From contig NZ_CP084883.1 of NCBI RefSeq assembly GCF_013456555.2, positions 401,324 to 465,323 of the forward strand: a stretch of 64,000 bases of DNA. Reading direction: 5' to 3'. Source of the DNA: Natrinema zhouii. GTDB taxonomy: Archaea; Halobacteriota; Halobacteria; Halobacteriales; Natrialbaceae. Positions 34,842 to 44,638 of this stretch are shown here, piece after piece. The notes under the pieces were generated by a model that saw nothing but the letters and a program-made list of their open reading frames with translations, did not search any database and was not told the DNA's origin. Positions within the stretch are counted from its first letter, which is position 1, and every line of letters begins with the position of its first letter. The position numbers and the translations under genes were made by a program.

Positions 34842-36344
34842 ATGGGTGAGCGAACACCACGACTCGACCTGGGGACGTTTGAGGAAGGCGAGGAGTGGGA
34901 CCACACCGACACGGTCGAGGCTGTCGACGAACATGCGATCGTTCGGGGACCAATCGCCGACCGCCCCGCCGAGGGCGAGTACGACGACGAACTCTACCAC
35001 GCGACCGATCAGCGGATCACGTGGCGCTGGGACGCCTCGAGCGAGGACTGGGTGTACTTCAGCGGACAGGGGTGTTCTGAGCAGCCGGTGCCGGGAACGA
35101 GCCACTTCGAGGCGGCGGAGTTCGTCGACGCTCGCACCGCGGAAACACCCGTCTGGAACGTCGAAGCCCACGGAATCGAGGGCGACAGCGAGACCGAGGT
35201 CGGTCGGGACGTCCACGACCTCCTGGCGGAAGTCGAGTCTGCTGGCGGCGGAATCGTCTACTTCCCACCCGGTCGGTACGTCTTCGAGCGGACGCCGTTG
35301 ATCGGCGACGATACGATCCTGCTGGGTGCGGGTCGCGCGACGGTCTTCGAGGGATCGCGCCCCAATGGCGAGGAGGGACGGGCCCTCCTCTCCAACAGGG
35401 GCTACGACGGGGTTGAGTACAGTGGCGCGTCGAACTGGGGGATCTGTAACATCCGAATCGATTCGCCGGAAACGAACGGCATCATGCCCGCACACGCGGA
35501 AAACGTCCGGCTAGAAAACATCTACGGCGACCGCATCTACTACCATCATATCGATGTTGTGTCGTCCAAGAACGTCGATATCGACGGCTACTGGGCGACT
35601 CGAGGTGGCGATGCTGGATCGAACGCACCGATCCAGTTCGACAACCAAACATCGGAAATCGCGTCGAACAGCGTCTGGACCGGCACCGGCGAGTCGCTGG
35701 CCGGGAGCGATGGGACGCCGACGCGGAACTGCACTCTCGAGAACTTCGAAATCGATCCGGAGAACGGCCCGGACTACGGCGTCCATATGCACCGGAACGG
35801 TAACGAGTCGATCACGATCAGAGACGGGTATATCACCGGCTGTCTGTCTGCGGCGATCAGAGGTGACACCGGGGACGAGATCACGGATCTGACGATCGAT
35901 TGCGTCTCGTGTATCGAGAACGCGAGGGGGATCTCGCTTGGACAGCTTAAGAGCGGTCGACGGGAGCTGACGATCACCACCGTCACGATCAGAACTGACA
36001 ACCGGGGACTGGCCGCCGGATCGGGAATCTACGCGGCCGGGTTCGACGGTGCCGACATATCGAATACTATCGTCGACGGAGAGTTCACGAACTCGGTTCT
36101 CTTCGACGATATGGACGACCTGAAACTGAGTACCGTGACGGCCAGGGGAGCGTCGAGTCAGGCGTTCCGCTTCCGGGACAACGTCGATGCGACGCTGACG
36201 ACCGCTCGAGCGGCGGACTGTGGCGACGCGGGCATCTACGCAGGGTCCGGTAGCAGTGTCGCCTACGGTGGCGTCACGTTCGAGGACGTCGGTCGCGAGG
36301 TCGTCGTCGATGGCGAGTTGCGGGAGTGGAACGCGTCCTCGTAG
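34842..36344 (+). CDS. Right-handed beta-helix (pectate-lyase-like) protein
   Basis: The 500-residue protein has a beta-helix core: GGGIVYFPPGRYVFERTPLI is a pectate-lyase-superfamily start, followed by repeated short strands with Asn/Asp turns (NVRLENIYG, NVDIDGYWA, ITIRDGYITGC). An N-terminal 120-residue region precedes it. Such proteins cleave or bind acidic polysaccharides. No signal peptide is present on this frame; the adjacent 48-residue lipoprotein leader may have been fused once. Sequence shift between the two is not a multiple of three. Confidence 0.78.
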   Translation: MGERTPRLDLGTFEEGEEWDHTDTVEAVDEHAIVRGPIADRPAEGEYDDELYHATDQRITWRWDASSEDWVYFSGQGCSEQPVPGTSHFEAAEFVDARTAETPVWNVEAHGIEGDSETEVGRDVHDLLAEVESAGGGIVYFPPGRYVFERTPLIGDDTILLGAGRATVFEGSRPNGEEGRALLSNRGYDGVEYSGASNWGICNIRIDSPETNGIMPAHAENVRLENIYGDRIYYHHIDVVSSKNVDIDGYWATRGGDAGSNAPIQFDNQTSEIASNSVWTGTGESLAGSDGTPTRNCTLENFEIDPENGPDYGVHMHRNGNESITIRDGYITGCLSAAIRGDTGDEITDLTIDCVSCIENARGISLGQLKSGRRELTITTVTIRTDNRGLAAGSGIYAAGFDGADISNTIVDGEFTNSVLFDDMDDLKLSTVTARGASSQAFRFRDNVDATLTTARAADCGDAGIYAGSGSSVAYGGVTFEDVGREVVVDGELREWNASS

Positions 36345-36763
36345 GTGGTTTCCACTTGATGTGAATGGAACCTGGCCAAAATTGCGGTCGAGCACAAAGC
36401 CTCACTACTGGCAGTGAAATAGAACGACATACCCAATCTCTCCGTGAATACTCGAGCGAGCGCTGTCCGGTCGCGATTGCCCTCGACTCATGGCGTCGAC
36501 GGCCGACCAGAATACACACCACCAGTTCAAGTCGTTACTGTCGCCATACGAGAGTTCCTCCGGTTATAGTGCTCGAAGCCACACGCGTCGGCGAGTGACC
36601 TCTTCCACTCTCGACCGGCGTTTCGAAGCCGACCGATTGGATCACGGTAGACGGTCACTCCATCTCACCTCGATCACCTGCGACCGAAGGAAGCGAGAAT
36701 CCGCAGCAAAAAGGGACGTCTGCAGCTGTCGTGAGCAGTTGCGTCTCGAACCGTACCCACGAA
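36345..36763. other. Gap without recognisable gene
   Basis: About 420 nt follow the beta-helix gene. Short frames on both strands show no motif, and I see no repeat or end of a mobile element here. Confidence 0.45.
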
Positions 36764-37060
36764 TCAGTCTTCCGGCATCGTTACACGAAGTTCGCCGTCA
36801 ACCTCGTAGAAGTACCCTCGCTCGAGCAACCGAGTAAGTGCATGGTTCGCGTCCTCGGATTCGAGAGCCAGCTCATCGGCACTGTGGAGAACCTCGAGTG
36901 CTTGCTTCCGAGGGATCGACTGCACGTCTTCCTGACTGTTCGAATTGTGACTGTGAGCACAAACGACATCGTAGGCGTTCAAAACCCACTCCGGAAGCGG
37001 CGGCCGTGGATCGGAGAGATCGTTCATCTCGGCTTCAGTAGTACAATCTACGATATCCAT
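36764..37060 (-). CDS. Small acidic hypothetical protein, possibly winged helix
   Basis: The 98-residue protein starts MDIVDCTTEAEMNDLSDPRP from ATG 37060. An alternative in-frame Met at 37027 (MNDLSDPRPPLPEWVLNAYD) would fit the upstream TATTATTAA box less closely but cannot be excluded. The second half (ALTRLLERGYFYEVDGELRV) looks like the helix and wing of a small winged-helix domain. Composition is acidic and codon use good, unlike its surroundings. A CCCC-TTGT-GGGG palindrome lies just upstream. I do not recognise a named family. Confidence 0.6.
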   Translation of the reverse strand: MDIVDCTTEAEMNDLSDPRPPLPEWVLNAYDVVCAHSHNSNSQEDVQSIPRKQALEVLHSADELALESEDANHALTRLLERGYFYEVDGELRVTMPED

Positions 37061-38041
37061 TTTCTTAATAATACCCCTTGTGGGGTGCAAAACTGCCTCC
37101 GTGAGATAGCAAACGGGCACGGATTATACTTCGAGTAAATAGGAACTAAGAATTCCATTAGGAACATCTTTCCTCTACAAATACCGCCTGAAAGTCGATT
37201 TTTCGCGCCTGACTAGTGAGGCACAACAACGTGTGCCTCGAAAGCATCTCTGGTTGGAACACAAGCACAGCACCCGCGAACGAGCGAAGCGAGTGAGCGG
37301 CCTCCGACTACTCCTCGAGTCGATCCTCGTCACCCCGCCAGAGGCGCTCTTGATACGGTAACTCGCCGTCACAAAACCCCGTATACGCTGAGAATATCCT
37401 CGTACCCGTCGGTCCGCTCGAAGAAGCTTGGCACCTCGTGGCCGTGACCGCGGATGGCAATAGCTGACTAGTTGAAGCGATCCTTTCTGACGAGTGCCCG
37501 CACTATCTCCTTGACGTCGCCGCTGCGGAGCTCTAGGAGTCCTCGGCTCCACTCGTATCGAAGGACCCGCTGTTCTACACGTGGGTGTGCATGCCCAGCG
37601 AACAATCACAGTCTTCCTTAACCCTGACCAGGACGGTTCTGATCCTTCCGATATGGTAGTGAAGGTGAGAGTGGGAAAGGGGGTGGGGGAGAGGGTGGCG
37701 GAATGGCAGATCTGAGGCAGCTTATTGTTTGCGGTAATCACCATTAACCGTTTCGCTCAGTGACAACGGGCTGATAAGTTGACACCACGATAGTCGCAAG
37801 GGGTAGATGGCGAGGGGAGCGAACTCGGTTGTTACCCACAACCAACCACTCCAAGATATTCCAAACCTCGCTTTCAGCGATCGTTCCGACATCACGTCAA
37901 GAGCCAAATTGTCGAGCACGCCAATCTCGGACCACCACTGTGGCACATCACAAAGGATGGGGCTCTACCGCCGGCCAAAGGCCAGCATTTCTGTGAGACG
38001 TGAATTATATACGAAGCCGCGGCCAACGCTGACGATGTCAC
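37061..38041. other. Decayed region without intact genes
   Basis: About 980 nt of interrupted minus-strand frames lie here. Fragments such as RVLRYEWSRGLLELRSGDVK and, in another frame, CDGELPYQERLWRGDEDRLE look like broken coding sequence, but I cannot name a family. A purine-rich GGGTGGGGGAGAGGGTGG tract lies near 37680. Confidence 0.4.
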
Positions 38042-38167
38042 TCACCGATAAGTAGGCAGCCCTTCTGGTCGCCGTCGCACTAACTGAGTTTTCCGTCCAC
38101 TGCGAGGACACAAATTTCGACGCTCGAAACAAGCGTGGCAGTTCGCCGCCGATTGTCTCGTCGGTTC

Positions 38168-38748
38168 GTCAGTATAGTCTACCCGACCGTTCGACCCCAA
38201 TCGAGTGAGTTCAGTTCGATAGCCGAATTGATCAACGAGAATCATAGCATCCGAGAGATTGTGTTTCTCTCAGAGTCTATCCAGAAACGCAGCCGCTGGA
38301 TCGGTGCCGTACCGATCAAATAACGCGACATTAAGGATCAACTTTGATTCTATGTCTATTGCAGCATACAACCAAGACTACTTGCCGTTGACCTTGATAG
38401 CGGTTTCGTCGATAGCGACTCGCGACGGCGAAGCCGTCCTCAGAAACCAACGGTTTCTGAGGTCGAGGCGAATCAACGATTCGCCGACCATTGGCGAGCT
38501 TTGCTCTCCAAGAGGCTGCACGAGAGCTCTGATCTCGTGAACATCGGCAGGTCGTGTTCGATGTTAGACAGCCGATGTACCCAGTTCCAGACCACGTCGT
38601 AAGAGCCTTCAACGGCTAATTCAGCAAGAACCGTTGTTGTCTATCGAAGCGAATATTCGATCTGATGAAGGCGAATCGCCGTCAGCTCACGCTCTCGAGT
38701 GTCATCAAGTTCTGCCGTGGTGAACTGGTCGTGTTTAGTTTGTAGCAT
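38168..38748 (-). mobile_element. IS6-like transposase pseudogene with inserted hairpins
   Basis: The minus strand reads LTAIRLHQIEYSLR, stop, TTTVLAELAV, VVWNWVHRLS. After about 130 nt of unrelated sequence it resumes with PSRVAIDETAIKVNGK, stop, SWLYAAIDIESKLILNVALF, GTDPAAAFLDRL, stop, EKHNLSDA and GYRTELTRLGSNGRVDYTD. The order matches an IS6-like DDE transposase of the 33090 type. The C-terminus after VDYTD is lost. Several stops and the insertion show it is dead. It abuts the next IS6 copy end to end. Confidence 0.72.
38424..38539. repeat. Cluster of four stacked perfect hairpins
   Basis: Four perfect inverted repeats follow each other: 38424-38438 (6-bp arms, loop GAA), 38438-38462 (11-bp arms CCTCAGAAACC/GGTTTCTGAGG, loop AAC), 38467-38485 (7-bp arms GGCGAAT/ATTCGCC) and 38519-38539 (7-bp arms CACGAGA/TCTCGTG). 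They occupy the segment that interrupts the transposase pseudogene. Stacked subterminal hairpins recall IS200/IS605-type ends or guide-RNA-like transcripts. No tnpA or tnpB is present. Confidence 0.7.
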
Positions 38749-39423
38749 TGTGCCAGACGGCGAAGGCTTAGAGCCATGATTCTGCTGTTGACGGTTTTGC
38801 ATGACTGAAATGGTTTGAGAACGAGGAGATACGTCGTTTTATCTCATGGAAGATACATTCAGCGGCGTTCCGATTTCCATGTTTTTCGTCTCGAAATTGG
38901 AGCCCAGATCGACGGAGTGCAGTCTGAAGGTGCTTTGTTCCATCGACGAGAAACACAACATCGTCGAGGTTATGTTTCTCAGTGAGTCCTTCTAGGAACC
39001 GTTCTGTCAACGCAGTCGTAGTCGTCAAATACAGCCGTATATGGAGGGTATTGTTTGTTTCTGGATTGACAGCAGTGTACAGCCAATAGCGATATCCGTC
39101 AAGTTAAATTACTGTTTTGTCGAGTGCAACGTGATTCGGCTTCTTATCATCTGCTGGCTGTAGATCACACTTGTGAACCCAATCATGGACTGCCGTGCGA
39201 CTGCGTTCGACACCAGACTTCTCTAATTCTCGAACAGTATTTGAAAGCGATAGATCAGCAAGATGGAGGCGAATACCGAGCTCCATCAGCTGACGTGGTG
39301 TCCACTCTCGCTCCACAAAACTCAAATCGATCCAGTCGCTACACCTACTGAGCCGGTCGATTTTTGGCATAGAGCACCACAAAATCGCACTGCCTCACTC
39401 TTCACGCGTAACGAAACAGCGCC
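38735..39423 (-). mobile_element. IS6-family element with transposase killed by two stops
   Basis: The transposase frame runs from ATG 39370 (MPKIDRLSRCSDWIDLSF) to TAA 38735, about 211 codons, the normal length. It keeps the DDE core segments VALDKTVI, RYWLYTAVNPETN, VVFLVDGTKHLQTALRRSGL and RNAAECIFHEIKRRISSFSN. Two in-frame TAA codons interrupt it, one right after DKTVI (39104-39106) and one after TAESWL (38768-38770); each is one change from CAA or AAA. The outer end near 39423 matches the fragment at 19259. Confidence 0.82.
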
Positions 39424-39536
39424 GGTGAACTCGCTGAGCGGACTGCGAACACGAAACCGAACGGGCGCTACGGCCGATTCACTGCTCGAATCGATCTCGC
39501 TGAGCGCTGCCATCCGTTGAGGAGATTCGAATAGAA

Positions 39537-40112
39537 TCAGTCCGAGAGACGTGTCTCTGCCCATTCGACGACCTCCGAAGCGTGTTCGTCAGGGGGGAAG
39601 ATCGGATAGAAGACGTGTCTGATACGACCATCCGAAATGACGAGAGTCAATCGCTTCAGTAGCGTTACGCCTTCGACTTCGAATCTCGGTAATTCGAGGC
39701 TATCGGCGAACTCCAACGAGGAGTCGCTTAGTAGTTCGAACGAGAGGTCGAGCCGATCCCGCGCCTCGCGCTGATACTCCGTCGCCTGGACCGAAATACC
39801 GAATACGTCGCTGAAGCCCAGCTCTAAGAGCTCTTTGTGGTGATCCCGGAATCCACACGACTCCGGCGTACAGCCTCGTGCACCCGGTATCTCTTCCCAG
39901 TAGTCGGGCGACACGTCTCGGTCGGGACGGCCCGTTCTCGGATAGCAATACACGACAACCGGCTCAGCGAACGTTGAAAGGTCGACGTTCGTCCCGTCAG
40001 TAGCCGGTAGCGACAGCGCTGGAACCGGTGCGTTCGGGAGGTGATCCGCGCCGCCATCATCTCTCGGTTCCGGAAGGTCGTCCGGAAGCGAAAACTCGTT
40101 CTCATCACCCAT
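39537..40112 (-). CDS. Peroxiredoxin (AhpC/TSA-like, Prx-Q type)
   Basis: Start ATG 40112 (MGDENEFSLPDDLPEPRDDG, 191 residues) has a TATA-like TTTTA about 28 nt upstream. The thioredoxin-fold segment VVVYCYPRTGRPD is followed by GCTPESCGFRDHHKELLELG, where the first Cys is the peroxidatic residue and the second lies four residues on, as in Prx-Q/BCP proteins. It reduces peroxides using thiols. It stands alone beside the IS6 element, with the CapA-like gene downstream of its promoter. Confidence 0.88.
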   Translation of the reverse strand: MGDENEFSLPDDLPEPRDDGGADHLPNAPVPALSLPATDGTNVDLSTFAEPVVVYCYPRTGRPDRDVSPDYWEEIPGARGCTPESCGFRDHHKELLELGFSDVFGISVQATEYQREARDRLDLSFELLSDSSLEFADSLELPRFEVEGVTLLKRLTLVISDGRIRHVFYPIFPPDEHASEVVEWAETRLSD

Positions 40113-40188
40113 ACGTTCGCTCCATCGGGCGGAGTTGCTAAAAGGCTTCGTGAGAAACTGGATAGTTCCGACTGAAGGGGAACACAAC

Positions 40189-41541
40189 CTACAGCGAGAT
40201 GACGCCGACCCCCTCGTCGACGTCAATGGACGTATCGAACGCCGCCGACAGCTCGACGAGTTGGTCGAGTATCGTCGCCGCTTCCTCGCCTTCGGCCAAG
40301 ACGGGTATTCCGCGTTGTGGTCGCGGCTGCTTCTGCTGAAGTGTTATCGGGTGGAACTCGATCCGCTCGAGCCCTGATTCAACAGAGAACTCACAGACGG
40401 GGACGACTGACTGCCAGAACGCGGCGTTCGCAAGGTCTCCTTTCGGTTCACCGTCGTCATTGTACAGGCGCGAGTCGAACACCTGTGAGGCCCTCGTGTA
40501 GTTGTCGTACCCATACCGTTGGAAACTCTCCGGCGGGAGTCGTTCGACCGTTTCGTTCTGGACGATCAGATGGCCGAGCGAGTAAAACAGCGGGCTGCCA
40601 TCGTACATTTCGATGCCGCGAAAGACGTGCGGGCCGGTCACGACGAACGCGTCCGCACCGGCGTCGACACACGTCCGACCGAATTCGCGGACGAAATCCG
40701 GCGTCTCTCTCGTCCGAGCGTGCCCACCGGGTCCGTGGTGAGCGTGGAGGGTAGCGACTACCCAGTCGGCGTTGCGCCGTGCTTCTTCGATCGACTCTAC
40801 GATCGCCTCGCGGTCGTCCCCGTCGACGGCGTACTCGATTCCCCCCTCGTCGCCGGCCTCGAATTTCATGTCCCAGAAGTGGAAGTACTCCTCATCGTCC
40901 CAATCGTGGCCAACGTGCATCCCCCGATCACGCCAGGCATCTTTGACGTCCTCAATATCGAGTTCGTGGCTGAGTTTCCGGAGTTCGTCCAGCCGTGACT
41001 CCGGGAGGGTGTACACCTGTTCGATGTGGAGCGGATTGAGTCCCGGCCGACCCCGAAGTGCGGGCGACTGCTCTCCCGCCTCGCTCCCGGGAGTGATCGT
41101 CGAACAGGCACTCACCATTGCTACCCGTCCGGCAGGCGTCTCTAGGGACGCCGGCTTCCGGGCCTCGTACAGGTTCTCACCGAGCCCAGCGAATGCTGCG
41201 TTCCGTTCACGAAGCGCCGCTATCGTTCGCTCGATACTGCCGTGCGAGTAATCGATCGTGTGATTCGTCGCAGCGGAAAACAGGTTGCAGCCCATCCCGA
41301 TCAGCTCGTCCGCGACGTTCGGCGGCGACCGCATGTACGTTCCGCCGCTGGCCGCCGACGGGTACCCCTCGTAGTCGTGAAGCAACACCTCGAGGTTGGT
41401 CATCGTCGCATCTGTCCCGCGCAACAGCGCCAGGAGATCGTCGAACGCGTCCGCGTTGCCCTCGTACGGCAGAATCTCTCTCGTGATCATCGAATCGCCC
41501 GTCGCGGCGAACGTAAACGTCTCTGCCTGGTGAACGGCCAT
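40189..41541 (-). CDS. CapA-family (PGA-synthesis-like) metallophosphoesterase
   Basis: Start ATG 41541 (MAVHQAETFTFAATGDSMIT, 450 residues) is supported by a TTTATAT box centred 26 nt upstream. CapA motifs are visible: ATGDSM, NLEVLL, SAATNHTIDYSHGSI, ATLHAHHGPG and VTGPHVFRGIEMYDG. CapA proteins occur in poly-gamma-glutamate synthesis, but most archaeal members have unknown roles and a calcineurin-like fold. No signal peptide or membrane anchor is present, so an intracellular hydrolase role is more likely than capsule anchoring. Neighbours give no clear partner. Confidence 0.87.
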   Translation of the reverse strand: MAVHQAETFTFAATGDSMITREILPYEGNADAFDDLLALLRGTDATMTNLEVLLHDYEGYPSAASGGTYMRSPPNVADELIGMGCNLFSAATNHTIDYSHGSIERTIAALRERNAAFAGLGENLYEARKPASLETPAGRVAMVSACSTITPGSEAGEQSPALRGRPGLNPLHIEQVYTLPESRLDELRKLSHELDIEDVKDAWRDRGMHVGHDWDDEEYFHFWDMKFEAGDEGGIEYAVDGDDREAIVESIEEARRNADWVVATLHAHHGPGGHARTRETPDFVREFGRTCVDAGADAFVVTGPHVFRGIEMYDGSPLFYSLGHLIVQNETVERLPPESFQRYGYDNYTRASQVFDSRLYNDDGEPKGDLANAAFWQSVVPVCEFSVESGLERIEFHPITLQQKQPRPQRGIPVLAEGEEAATILDQLVELSAAFDTSIDVDEGVGVISL

Positions 41542-41563
41542 GGTATCAGTGGGTAGTGAAACC

Positions 41564-41570
41564 ATATAAA
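41564..41570 (-). promoter_or_regulatory. TATA box of CapA-like gene
   Basis: TTTATAT on the minus strand is centred about 26 nt before ATG 41541. It implies a leaderless transcript and decides the start over the in-frame codons at 41565 and 41574. Confidence 0.55.
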
Positions 41571-41674
41571 TCACGTCCAGGACGACCGCAGTGTCGTCTC
41601 CGTCCTCCTGTGATCTGCGTCTCCCCGACGGGAAGAGAGGAATCTACTTCCGCGGGGATGGAGAACGGTAACAC

Positions 41675-43077
41675 GTGTCTACTGAGAGTGACTACCGCAC
41701 GGAGTCGGACTCGATGGGAGAAGTTCGCGTTCCCGCGAACGCGCTGTACGGCGCACAGACCCAGCGAGCGATCGACAACTTTCCGATCTCGGACCGCCGG
41801 TTCGGTCGGCGATTCATCGGAGCTATCGGCCAGGTAAAACGGTTCAGTGCAGAGGTCAACGTCGATCTGGGATTGCTCGACGAGGAGAAAGGCGAGGCCA
41901 TCGCCGCCGCGAGCGAAGAAGTGGCGGAGGGACGTCACGACGACCAGTTTCCCGTCGACATCTTTCAGACGGGATCGGGGACGAGCACCCATATGAACGC
42001 AAACGAGGTGATCGCAAACCGAGCGATAGAGCTCATGGGCGGCAAGAAGGGATCCAAGGAGATCCACCCAACGACGACGTCAATATCTGTCAAGGGTCGA
42101 ACGACGTGATCCCGACGGCGATCCACCTCGCGACGGTGGCGGCGATCGATGACGACCTCCTGCCAGCGTTACGCGACCTCCGGGATGCCCTCGCTTCGAA
42201 CGCCAACGAGTTCGACGACGTAGTGAAGACCGGCCGCACCCACCTTCAGGATGCCGTTCCAATGCGCCTCGGCCAGGAGTTCTCGGGATACGCCAGTCAG
42301 ATCGATCACGGCCTCGAGCGCGTCGCGGCCACGCGCGACGATCTGCTGGAACTCCCGCTTGGCGGGACGGCCGTCGGAACGGGGATGAACGTTCACACCG
42401 AGTTCCCGAAGTCCGTCATCGACCTGCTGGCTCGGGAGACCGGGCGGAAGTTCCGTCTCCCGGACGATCGGTTCGAAGCGATCGCAAACCGCGACGCACT
42501 CGTCTGGACCAGCGGGGCGCTGAAGACGGTCGCCGCGTCGATGATGAAGATCGCTAACGACCTGCGGTGGCTCTCCAGTGGCCCTCGAACTGGGTTACGG
42601 GAGATCACGCTTCCCGCCGTTCAGCCGGGATCGTCGTTCATGCCGGGGAAGATCAACCCCGTGATCCCCGAGTCCGCGTGCCAGGTCGCTGGGCAGGTCA
42701 TCGGAAACGACGTCGCCGTAACGGTGGGCGGCCAAGCTGGCAACCTCGACCTCAACGTCATGCAGCCGATGATGGCCGACAACGTTTGGCAGTCGATCGA
42801 CCTGCTCGCGAACGTCTCCGAGACCCTGGTGGAGCGGTGTCTCGCCGATATCGAGGCGAACGCCGATGTCTGCGGCGAGTACGCCGAGAAGACGCCTGCG
42901 GTCGCGACGGCGCTCGCGCCTCACGTCGGCTACGACGAGGCCTCCGCAATCGCAAAGCAGGCCGTCGACGAGAATCGGACGATACAAGCGGTCGCCGCTG
43001 AGCGGACGGACCTTCGAGACGAGGAACTCGATGCGATACTCGACTTGCGGAAGATGACGGAACCCAGTGTCTACTGA
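41675..43077 (+). pseudogene. Fumarase/aspartase-superfamily lyase with single-base frameshift
   Basis: Two abutting frames form one class II fumarase/aspartase of about 466 residues. The first (GTG 41675, MSTESDYRTESDSMGEVRVP) reaches GSKEIHP near 42068. The second continues VIPTAIHLATVAA and includes the catalytic loop GSSFMPGKINPVIPE. Restoring one C in the CCC run at 42067-42069 rejoins them as EIHPNDDVNICQGSNDVIPT. The NPVIPE variant leans to aspartase over fumarase. All active-site segments are otherwise intact, so a sequencing error is possible. MmgE/PrpD follows 83 nt later. Confidence 0.85.
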
Positions 43078-43160
43078 TCGCCGCCGATAGAGCGGCGGAG
43101 ATGCACAGCCCTCGTGTACGGCATGGAAACATCTTTGCTAACCGGTATGTAACGAAGCGT

Positions 43161-44513
43161 ATGAGCGAGACAGAGGCGCTTGTAGAGCTGATCGCGAGCA
43201 CGTCGTACGACGATCTCCCCGACGGGGCGGTCCGGAAGTCCAAGGAGGCGATCCTCGACTATGCCGGCGTCGCCCTGTACGGATCGGGCCACGAAGTGGG
43301 CGAGATCGTCACGGAGTACGTCGACGAGTGTGTCGGCGAGGGCGACACGCCGCTGTTAGGTCGCGACAGGACCGGGACGCCGGCAGCGGCGCTGGCGAAC
43401 GGTGCGTACGGCCACGCGATCGATTACGACGACACGTTCGAATCGATCGTCTTACACCCGACGTCGCCGACGTTCGCTGCCGCGTACGCGGCGAGTGCGC
43501 GAACCGAGGTAACGGGGCAAGACCTGCTCGCCGCCTACGCGGTGGGGATCGAAACGGCGTACAGAATCGGACACGGCGTGTATCCCGCCCACTACGACCA
43601 CGGCTGGCACATCACCGGGACCGTCGGAACGTTCGGCTCGGCGGCCGCTGCGGCGTCGGTGCTCGACCTCACTGCAACGGAAGTCAGACACGCCTTGGGG
43701 ATCGCCGCATCGAGTTCATCGTCGCTGAAAAAGAACTTCGGATCGATGACGAAGCCGCTCCACGCGGGCCACGCGGCACAGTCTGGCGTTCGTGCCGCCC
43801 TCCTCGCAGCGAAGGGATTCACCGCGGATCCGGACATCTTCGAGGGCGATCTCGGGTACGGCTCGGTCATGACGCCCGACGGCACCTACGACTCGGAAAT
43901 TCTTCGCTCCGGTATCGACGACCGGTGGGGCGTCATGGACATCGGCTACAAACCGTACCCTTCGGGCGTTATCACGCACGCCGCCATGGATGCGATGCGC
44001 GAGCTCGTCGAAGACCACGGCCTGACCCCGGACGAGGTCGATACCGTCGTCGCGACGTTGGACGATGCCGCGTCGGAGATGCTCCACCACACGAATCCCG
44101 AGAACGAGCTGCAAGCGAAGTTCTCGATCGAGTTCTGTCTCGCGGCCGTCCTCAGGGAACGCGACGTGGGTATCCACGAGTTCACCGACGAATACGTCGC
44201 CGACCCGGCGACACGGCGCGCGATGGCGGTCGTCGAACGCGACTTCGAACCGAACCTCTTCGAGGCGGACTTCGCCAACTACGGGGCGCGCGTGACCGTC
44301 CTGACGAATGATGGGCGGGAACTGACTGCGAGCGAAAAGTACGCCCCGGGGAGTCCGAACAACCCGCTGTCCCGCGAGCGTCTCGAGGCGAAGTTCCGAG
44401 AGTGTGCGTCGACGGTATTAGACGAATCGGCCGTCGATGAGGCGGCGGCCGCCATCGGGTCCCTCGAAGAGCCAGGCGCGCTCGAGCGGTTCACCGAAGC
44501 GACGACCGAATAA
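43161..44513 (+). CDS. MmgE/PrpD family protein (first copy)
   Basis: Start ATG 43161 (MSETEALVELIASTSYDDLP, 450 residues); the longer frame upstream is not conserved-looking. Family motifs include GHAIDYDDTFESIVLHPTSP, HGWHITGTVGTFGSAAAAAS, KKNFGSMTKPLHAGHAAQSG and YKPYPSGVITHAAMDA. Members include 2-methylcitrate dehydratase and cis-aconitate decarboxylase, both acting on branched tricarboxylates. It is paralogous to 60116-61456. It follows the broken fumarase/aspartase gene and precedes the nitrilase. Confidence 0.92.
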   Translation: MSETEALVELIASTSYDDLPDGAVRKSKEAILDYAGVALYGSGHEVGEIVTEYVDECVGEGDTPLLGRDRTGTPAAALANGAYGHAIDYDDTFESIVLHPTSPTFAAAYAASARTEVTGQDLLAAYAVGIETAYRIGHGVYPAHYDHGWHITGTVGTFGSAAAAASVLDLTATEVRHALGIAASSSSSLKKNFGSMTKPLHAGHAAQSGVRAALLAAKGFTADPDIFEGDLGYGSVMTPDGTYDSEILRSGIDDRWGVMDIGYKPYPSGVITHAAMDAMRELVEDHGLTPDEVDTVVATLDDAASEMLHHTNPENELQAKFSIEFCLAAVLRERDVGIHEFTDEYVADPATRRAMAVVERDFEPNLFEADFANYGARVTVLTNDGRELTASEKYAPGSPNNPLSRERLEAKFRECASTVLDESAVDEAAAAIGSLEEPGALERFTEATTE

Positions 44514-44638
44514 CCGCCGTGTGGATGGAGAAGAGCGTAGTAATAGTCACGTCCACCTTCGCACGGACGTTTCTGGATAAGAGGGGTTCTCGACTAACCG
44601 AAGTGTTTTCTCGACCAACCGACGAGTAACCGGTGTCT

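Noticed and set aside
37175..37744. 189-codon minus-strand frame
   Set aside because: Arg/Ser-rich with no motif; other frames in the same stretch look like broken coding sequence instead.
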